DNA of 11,080 nucleotides from JBFFSQ01 sp041572275 (GTDB lineage Bacteria; Pseudomonadota; Gammaproteobacteria; SZUA-229): assembly GCA_041572275.1 (NCBI GenBank), contig JBFFSQ010000094.1, positions 1 through 11,080 on the forward strand. Direction: 5' to 3'. Shown here one piece after another: positions 6,326 to 11,080 of this stretch. Both the position numbers and the translations under genes were made by a program. How positions within the stretch are numbered: position 1 is the stretch's first letter; each line of letters starts with the position of its first letter. Under the pieces are notes generated by a model. The model saw only the letters and a program-made list of their open reading frames with translations. It had not been told where the DNA came from and did not search any database.

Positions 6326-7510
6326 ATGTATATTTCGAAAATTTATATCCTGTTTACGGCAGAAATTCTACTCGTCCTTTTAGCGGCAAGCATTTCGCTC
6401 ATCATCTATATTCTGAAACGTCCCAGACAAACAAAATCCGATGATAATAATGACGATCATGAATTTGAAGACATTGATGACATCGATATAACCGGTACTA
6501 GTTATCTTGAATTCCTTGAACATGAGCTTGTGCGAAATCAAACCAAAGCCAGTCATCCCGAGGCAAACGAAAACACCAATACGGATACAGGCTCTGCTGA
6601 GTTAACAGAAGCCAAAGACGACAATAGTGATGTTGAGCAGGACACAATGACATTACTGAAACTACGTGAACTTTTTTTGGAAACAGAGAAAACAGCAAAT
6701 CAGCAGAGTGATAATGAACCCCTATTCTGGGAAAAAATATACTCAGGCATGCAGAATATCCTGGAAAAATTCAATTCCGAAGCAAACACCCTCATCATAG
6801 ATGCGAAGCAATCTCAGGAAAAAGTCTTTTATATCGAAACGCAAGGCAAAAAAGTTGATACCGAGGTCAATAAACTCAAAGACATTATCTATGATCAGGA
6901 AAATGCCCTCAGCAGCCTGATGAAAGCACTAAAAAATACCGAACCCCACCTCAGTGAAGACAGCGTACTCTATCAGGAACTGGAACAACAGCTTACGCAG
7001 CTACAACAACAACTGAACGATTCTAAAATGTGCATGGATGTCCTTGACCTTGAAAATCAACGTTTACAGGAGGAAATCGACAAACTCGAAAACAAAGGCA
7101 GCGTGGAAGATTTGGCCTCTGACAGTGCTGATAATATTGCACTGTTGAAAGAAACCATGGAAACGCAATCGCAGCATATTGGAGATCTGAATCAAACCAT
7201 TGCTGAGCTCAAACTAAGCGCAGAAGAAGCCGAACGCCTGCAGAGCACCATCACCCAGTTCACCCAGAACAGCAAGGAAATGATGAACTGCATTGCGACC
7301 CTTGAAGATGAAAATGAGAATCTACACGACAAGATTCGGCATCTGGAAAATGCAACTGCATCAGATGAACTTATAGAGAAAGTCAAATCTTTGGAAGAGG
7401 AAGTGATTAAAAAAGATGTCCAGTATGCACAATTGCAAGACGAGTTTTCATCCATGGAACATGAATACATGGCTATGTACGAAAAAGTCCATGGCGATGG
7501 CAGTGACTGA
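6326..7510 (+). CDS. Single-pass membrane protein with long coiled coil, unknown function
   Basis: I do not recognise this 394-residue protein. It has one N-terminal membrane helix (about 6-28) followed by the basic KRPRQTK, which places the rest in the cytoplasm by the positive-inside rule. A very acidic stretch comes next (about 39-55, DDNNDDHEFEDIDDIDI), then a polar linker. From about 170 to 385 the sequence is mostly heptad-like coiled coil, for example LYQELEQQLTQLQQQLNDSK and LEEEVIKKDVQYAQLQDEF. The extreme C-terminus (EHEYMAMYEKVHGDGSD) is less repetitive and could be a conserved tip. It lies 14 bases after the vWA gene without a clear ribosome binding site. Its base composition looks AT-richer than glnD in the lines I counted. 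It may be a scaffold or signalling partner of the vWA protein, which is inference from adjacency and opposite topology. Confidence 0.8.
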   Translation: MYISKIYILFTAEILLVLLAASISLIIYILKRPRQTKSDDNNDDHEFEDIDDIDITGTSYLEFLEHELVRNQTKASHPEANENTNTDTGSAELTEAKDDNSDVEQDTMTLLKLRELFLETEKTANQQSDNEPLFWEKIYSGMQNILEKFNSEANTLIIDAKQSQEKVFYIETQGKKVDTEVNKLKDIIYDQENALSSLMKALKNTEPHLSEDSVLYQELEQQLTQLQQQLNDSKMCMDVLDLENQRLQEEIDKLENKGSVEDLASDSADNIALLKETMETQSQHIGDLNQTIAELKLSAEEAERLQSTITQFTQNSKEMMNCIATLEDENENLHDKIRHLENATASDELIEKVKSLEEEVIKKDVQYAQLQDEFSSMEHEYMAMYEKVHGDGSD

Positions 7511-7524
7511 TAACTATCACAAAA

Positions 7525-7557
7525 ACATCTGCCAGTTACGGTCGACAGATGTATAAT
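7525..7557 (+). promoter_or_regulatory. dapE promoter with overlapping inverted repeat
   Basis: A perfect -10, TATAAT (7552-7557), is preceded at 17 bases by CTGCCA (7529-7534), four of six -35 consensus positions. Transcription would start near 7564, leaving about 26 nt before the dapE ATG. A seven-base inverted repeat, ACATCTG (7525-7531) and CAGATGT (7546-7552), overlaps the -35 and touches the first base of the -10. Its half-sites are 21 bases apart, two helical turns, which fits a dimeric repressor site. The promoter call is fair; the operator is inference. Confidence 0.6.
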
Positions 7558-7589
7558 TCATGCCAACACAATAACCAAATATCATCACC

Positions 7590-8717
7590 ATGTCTGAAAC
7601 CCTCGACCTCGCTATACAACTAATTTCACAAGCCTCTGTCACTCCTGATGACAAGGATTGCCAACGTCTGATCAGCGACCATCTTAGAGCTTCAGCTTTT
7701 GAAATCGAACATTTACGCTTTGGTGATGTCGACAACATCTGGGCCAGGCGAGGCACTACTGCTCCGCTATTTGCTTTTGCCGGCCATACCGATGTTGTAC
7801 CTACCGGTCCTGTAGAACAATGGACCGTGCCACCGTTTGAGCCTGAAATCATTGATGGTGTCCTTTATGGTCGCGGTACCGCCGATATGAAAGGCAGTAT
7901 TGCCGCTATGATGACAGCCTGTAAACGATTTGTTAATGAACACCCTGACCATAAAGGCTCGATTGCCTTCCTCATTACCAGTGATGAAGAAGGCCCTGCC
8001 GTTGATGGTACGGTAAAAGTTATCGAACACCTGGAACAACGTAATGAAAAAATCGACTGGTGCCTGGTGGGCGAACCATCCAGCACCGACAAGCTGGGTG
8101 ATGTCGTCAAGAATGGCCGCCGGGGCTCGCTGTCTGGCACCTTAACGGTCCATGGACGCCAGGGCCATGTTGCCTACCCTCACTTATCTGAAAACCCCAT
8201 CCATACTGCTGCACCGGCTATAGCTGAGCTGATCGCCGAAGAATGGGATCAGGGTAATGACTTTTTTCCTAACACCACCTTCCAGATTTCCAACATCCAT
8301 GCTGGTACCGGCGCCAATAATGTTATCCCTGGTGACCTGGAATTATTATTTAATTTACGCTTTTCCACTGAAGTTACCGAGACTGAGCTCCGAGAACGTA
8401 TCGAAGCCATACTCAACAAACACCAGCTCAAGTACACACTTGACTGGAACTTGTCGGGATATCCTTTTCTTACTCCAGAAGGCGAGTTAGTCGAAGCCAC
8501 CTGTCGAGCGATTAAGGAAATATGTGGCTATGATACGGAGCTGTCGACTGCTGGCGGCACATCTGATGGCCGGTTTATCGCACCTACCGGGGCTCAGGTT
8601 ATTGAACTTGGGCCATTAAATGCCACTATCCACCAGATCAATGAACATGTTTCGGTACAAGACCTTGATACACTATCCAGCGTCTATCAACGCATACTGG
8701 AAAATCTACTGCTATAG
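7590..8717 (+). CDS. dapE: Succinyl-diaminopimelate desuccinylase
   Basis: DapE hydrolyses N-succinyl-LL-diaminopimelate to LL-diaminopimelate and succinate in the cytoplasm, a step toward lysine and peptidoglycan. The 375-residue length is normal for the family. This is an M20-type zinc hydrolase: H66 and D68 in AGHTDVVPTGP, bridging D99 in YGRGTADMKG, catalytic E133 and zinc ligand E134 in SDEEGPA, E162 in LVGEPSS, and H348 in NATIHQINEHV. The dimerisation (lid) domain, about 178-290, includes GRRGSLSGTLTVHGRQGHVAYP and NVIPGDLELLFNLRF. The ATG at 7590 gives the normal family N-terminus (MSETLDLAIQLISQASVTP) but has no Shine-Dalgarno sequence in the short leader. It has its own promoter, so it need not depend on the upstream pair. 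Many gammaproteobacteria keep dapD or dapC nearby; neither is here. Confidence 0.97.
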   Translation: MSETLDLAIQLISQASVTPDDKDCQRLISDHLRASAFEIEHLRFGDVDNIWARRGTTAPLFAFAGHTDVVPTGPVEQWTVPPFEPEIIDGVLYGRGTADMKGSIAAMMTACKRFVNEHPDHKGSIAFLITSDEEGPAVDGTVKVIEHLEQRNEKIDWCLVGEPSSTDKLGDVVKNGRRGSLSGTLTVHGRQGHVAYPHLSENPIHTAAPAIAELIAEEWDQGNDFFPNTTFQISNIHAGTGANNVIPGDLELLFNLRFSTEVTETELRERIEAILNKHQLKYTLDWNLSGYPFLTPEGELVEATCRAIKEICGYDTELSTAGGTSDGRFIAPTGAQVIELGPLNATIHQINEHVSVQDLDTLSSVYQRILENLLL

Positions 8718-8752
8718 GTTCAACGCACTCAACTCCTGAAAAAGGCATTCAA

Positions 8753-9136
8753 ATGAATAGAGAAAAAGTTGTTTTCAGTTTTTTTATGATCATGGCCCTG
8801 ACACTAAACTTTGGCTTTTTCACAGGCGATGTCGACAACCCGGCCCACCATAATGTTTATGAACTCTACGCAGTCATAATCATCAACCTGATTGCCACTA
8901 CTCTAAAGTTTGGTGATCGCTCTCAGATGGGTGCCATGTTACTGGCTACCAGCCTGGTCGCTGTCGTCCAGCTCATTTCAGCTGCTATCGTATGGATGTC
9001 GGCCGTCCATATTCAAGAAATCGGCCTTACACCTGAAGTCATGTCTACTATTGTTTCTTTAAGCGGCGGCGCCATGCTAGCAAACATTATTTCAGTAATG
9101 ATGCTCATGATTGAAACTGCCATGATGCGACATTAA
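8753..9136 (+). CDS. Small four-helix membrane protein, possible channel partner
   Basis: This 127-residue protein is almost entirely membrane-embedded, with likely helices at about 6-23, 37-53, 59-83 and 97-123. Polar loops are GDVDNPAHHN (25-34), KFGDRSQ (52-58) and the VHIQEIGLTPE stretch (about 85-95). I see no catalytic motif or known transporter signature. The ATG at 8753 has an acceptable AAGG seven bases upstream. It begins 35 bases after dapE and ends 17 bases before the potassium channel gene, so it is probably co-transcribed with the channel and could be an accessory subunit; that is inference from adjacency. It may belong to a small family listed as a domain of unknown function (I recall DUF6394, unchecked). 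Confidence 0.8.
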   Translation: MNREKVVFSFFMIMALTLNFGFFTGDVDNPAHHNVYELYAVIIINLIATTLKFGDRSQMGAMLLATSLVAVVQLISAAIVWMSAVHIQEIGLTPEVMSTIVSLSGGAMLANIISVMMLMIETAMMRH

Positions 9137-9153
9137 GTACACGGTTAACCACC

Positions 9154-10938
9154 ATGTCCATCGTCACATCACTCATTCTGCGCCAGATGCGTACACCCAT
9201 TATCATTCTGATTTTGGGTTACAGCATTACCATATTGGGTATGGTGCTAACTCCTGGTATCGATGACCAGGGAAATCCATGGCGAATGAGCTTTTTCGAT
9301 GCTTTCTATTTTGTTAGTTATACCGCGACCACCATTGGTTTCGGTGAAATCCCCTACCCACTGTCCAACGCTCAACGGGTATGGGCACTGATCACCATTT
9401 ATATCACTGTCATTGCATGGTTCTTTGCACTGGGTCGAATCCTCTCATTAATTCAGGATCCAACATTTCGCGAAGCATCCAGAAAAAATGTTTTTACTCG
9501 AAACCTGAAAAACATCAAAGAAGACTTTGTACTGATCTGTGGCTTTGGTGAAACAGGTCATGCACTGGCTCAGGCCCTCACCGAAAGAAATATTCGGGCT
9601 GTGATTATTGAACAGGATAACGGAAAGATTAAAACCCTGTCATTAATAGATTACCCGGTATTCGTACCCGGCATCCAGGGTAATGCACGTGACCCGGAAC
9701 AGCTGCTTGCGGCAGGTTTAAAAAGTAGATACTGCAAAGCCATCGTAGCCGTTACTGCCTCAGATGAAACCAATTTAAAAATTGCGATTTCCAGCAAATT
9801 ACTTAACCCCAGGGTCAATGTAATCTGCCGCTCGGAGATCAGAGAATTTGAAGAAAATATGTATTCCTTTGGCACGGATTACGTCATCAATCCTTTTGCC
9901 TCTTTTGCCAACGTGTTTTCTATGGCTATGCAGGCACCATCACTGTATCTGCTCTATGACTGGTTAACTGGCGTACCCAATACACGACTAACCAGCCCGA
10001 TTTATATCGATAAGAGCCACTGGGTGATCTGTGGCTATGGTCGTTTTGGTCAGGCCTTACATCCACACCTGAATAAATACAACATTCCCATCACCGTCAT
10101 CGATCCATCAGAGGATACTCGCACAGCCTTTCTGAGCCATACTGAAAATCGAAACAATGATTTTATTATCGGCACAGGTTTTGACGCACATACATTAACT
10201 CTTGCAGGGATCGAATCGGCTGTTGGCCTGGTCGCAGGCACCGACGATGACTCGAACAATCTGTCAATTATCATGACCGCGCTGGAACTCAATCCTGATT
10301 TATTTGTTGTCGCCCGACAGAACAAACAGTTCAACTCATTACTATTTGAAGCCAGTAATGCCGATATCATTATGCAACCCAGTGATATCATAGCGCGTAA
10401 AATCAGAACCTTACTCACAACCCCACTGCTGGTCACCTTTTTAAACCATGCACGTAATCAAGATGAAGAGTGGGCTAATATTGCGATTAGCCGACTGAGT
10501 GGTGTACTCAAAGACAGACGACCGAACACCTGGACCATTCGAGTCGATGAAAATGATGCCCGCGCACTTTATCAAGTACTTGATTTTGGGCGCAGAATTC
10601 GCATCGGTAACCTATTACAGGATCCCAGGGCGAGAGAACGAAAAATTACCAGCGTTGCTCTACTGTTACGACGTAATCAACAGATCATCCTCATGCCAGG
10701 TGATGATGTTGCAATTAAACCGGGAGATGAAATTTTATATTGTGGCACTCCAGATGCAGAACGCAGTATGAAGTGGACACTGAATGACCTGCATAGCCTG
10801 AACTACATCATGACCTATGAAGACATGCCCGACTCATACATCTGGCACAAAATTCATTTGTATATGAAAAGAAAAGAGCGCCGCAAGACACCTCGTATGC
10901 TTCAACAAACACCCCAATCAAAAGACAGGGATGCATGA
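9154..10938 (+). CDS. Two-TM potassium channel subunit with tandem RCK (TrkA-N/C) domains
   Basis: The 594-residue protein is built like a ligand-gated bacterial K+ channel. A first membrane helix (about 14-34) is followed by a pore helix and filter TATTIGFGE (57-65), then a second helix (about 73-98). Two NAD/nucleotide-binding RCK domains follow. The first has ICGFGETG (128-135) with acidic E153 after the second strand; the second has ICGYGRFG (292-299) with D317. A TrkA-C-like segment at about 497-532 contains MPGDDVAIKPGDEILYCG, and the tail is basic. The filter reads GFGE rather than the usual GYGD. The tandem-RCK layout resembles GsuK-type channels more than single-RCK MthK. Expected role is K+ flux across the inner membrane gated by nucleotides or ions. 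The ATG at 9154 lacks a good ribosome binding site but sits just before the first helix. Confidence 0.93.
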   Translation: MSIVTSLILRQMRTPIIILILGYSITILGMVLTPGIDDQGNPWRMSFFDAFYFVSYTATTIGFGEIPYPLSNAQRVWALITIYITVIAWFFALGRILSLIQDPTFREASRKNVFTRNLKNIKEDFVLICGFGETGHALAQALTERNIRAVIIEQDNGKIKTLSLIDYPVFVPGIQGNARDPEQLLAAGLKSRYCKAIVAVTASDETNLKIAISSKLLNPRVNVICRSEIREFEENMYSFGTDYVINPFASFANVFSMAMQAPSLYLLYDWLTGVPNTRLTSPIYIDKSHWVICGYGRFGQALHPHLNKYNIPITVIDPSEDTRTAFLSHTENRNNDFIIGTGFDAHTLTLAGIESAVGLVAGTDDDSNNLSIIMTALELNPDLFVVARQNKQFNSLLFEASNADIIMQPSDIIARKIRTLLTTPLLVTFLNHARNQDEEWANIAISRLSGVLKDRRPNTWTIRVDENDARALYQVLDFGRRIRIGNLLQDPRARERKITSVALLLRRNQQIILMPGDDVAIKPGDEILYCGTPDAERSMKWTLNDLHSLNYIMTYEDMPDSYIWHKIHLYMKRKERRKTPRMLQQTPQSKDRDA

Positions 10939-10991
10939 AGCCTGGACACTAAAATTCGGAGACAGAGGATACCGAAACTTAGCAGGTAAAG

Positions 10992-11078
10992 TTACATCCC
11001 ATTCCTGAATTTTTCAGTATCGGTGGCACCACTAGCACGGACCTGTTTTAAAGCCACTGCATACTCTCGAAGTATATT
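10992..11078 (-). CDS. Possible C-terminal fragment of a minus-strand gene (cut by edge)
   Basis: Reading the minus strand from the right edge, one frame stays open for 28 codons and ends at TAA (10992-10994). The translation begins NILREYAVALKQVRASGATD and ends TEKFRNGM, which has the composition of a real protein C-terminus. The other two minus frames contain stops. It would be convergent with the channel gene, with 53 bases between the stops. No family is recognisable and 28 codons can stay open by chance, so this is tentative. Confidence 0.35.
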   Translation of the reverse strand, partial: NILREYAVALKQVRASGATDTEKFRNGM

Positions 11079-11080
11079 TA

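Noticed and set aside
4851..7510. Calling the vWA/coiled-coil pair an anti-phage defence system
   Set aside because: There is no nuclease, ATPase, NADase or other effector domain, and no mobile or defence-island context; the function is left open.
10050..10436. Minus-strand frame of 128 codons inside the channel gene
   Set aside because: It is antisense to the second RCK domain, whose motifs are intact; the frame has no domain of its own.
11005..11017. CTGAA/TTCAG hairpin as terminator after the channel gene
   Set aside because: The stem is five pairs of mostly A/T with a three-base loop and no following T-run, so it is too weak to call.

Overview
The window looks like a chromosomal segment of a gammaproteobacterium with moderate GC; lines I counted by hand run from about 38% to 58% GC. 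The S2, EF-Ts, methionine aminopeptidase, GlnD and DapE proteins all read like close relatives of the Escherichia coli or Haemophilus versions. The rpsB promoter and leader also have the gammaproteobacterial look. I cannot name a genus.

Layout. On the minus strand at the left edge lie the first codons of tsf (EF-Ts) and the whole of rpsB (ribosomal protein S2), in the usual rpsB-tsf order. S2 carries a long lysine/alanine-rich tail. A divergent region (1002-1255) holds a strong rpsB promoter (extended -10, GC-rich discriminator) and a leader that can fold into a long hairpin with a pseudoknot next to the ribosome binding site. On the plus strand follow map and glnD, nearly touching, then a 154-bp spacer with two hairpins and a possible extended -10. 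Next comes a two-gene pair of unknown function: a periplasmic von Willebrand A (vWA) protein anchored at its C-terminus, and an N-terminally anchored protein with a long, probably cytoplasmic coiled coil. dapE (lysine/diaminopimelate synthesis) follows with its own promoter, in which an inverted repeat spans the -35 and -10. Then come a small four-helix membrane protein and a two-helix potassium channel subunit with tandem RCK (TrkA-N) domains, 17 bp apart. At the right edge a short minus-strand frame may be the C-terminus of another gene.

How the genes fit together. Most of the window is housekeeping: translation (S2, EF-Ts, MetAP), nitrogen sensing (GlnD, which modifies PII) and cell-wall/lysine precursor synthesis (DapE). 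The unexplained parts are the vWA/coiled-coil pair inserted between glnD and dapE, and the small membrane protein beside the RCK channel. These two pairs are the best candidates for undescribed biology. There is no mobile element, CRISPR array, tRNA or rRNA in the window, and no gene-free stretch longer than 300 bases.
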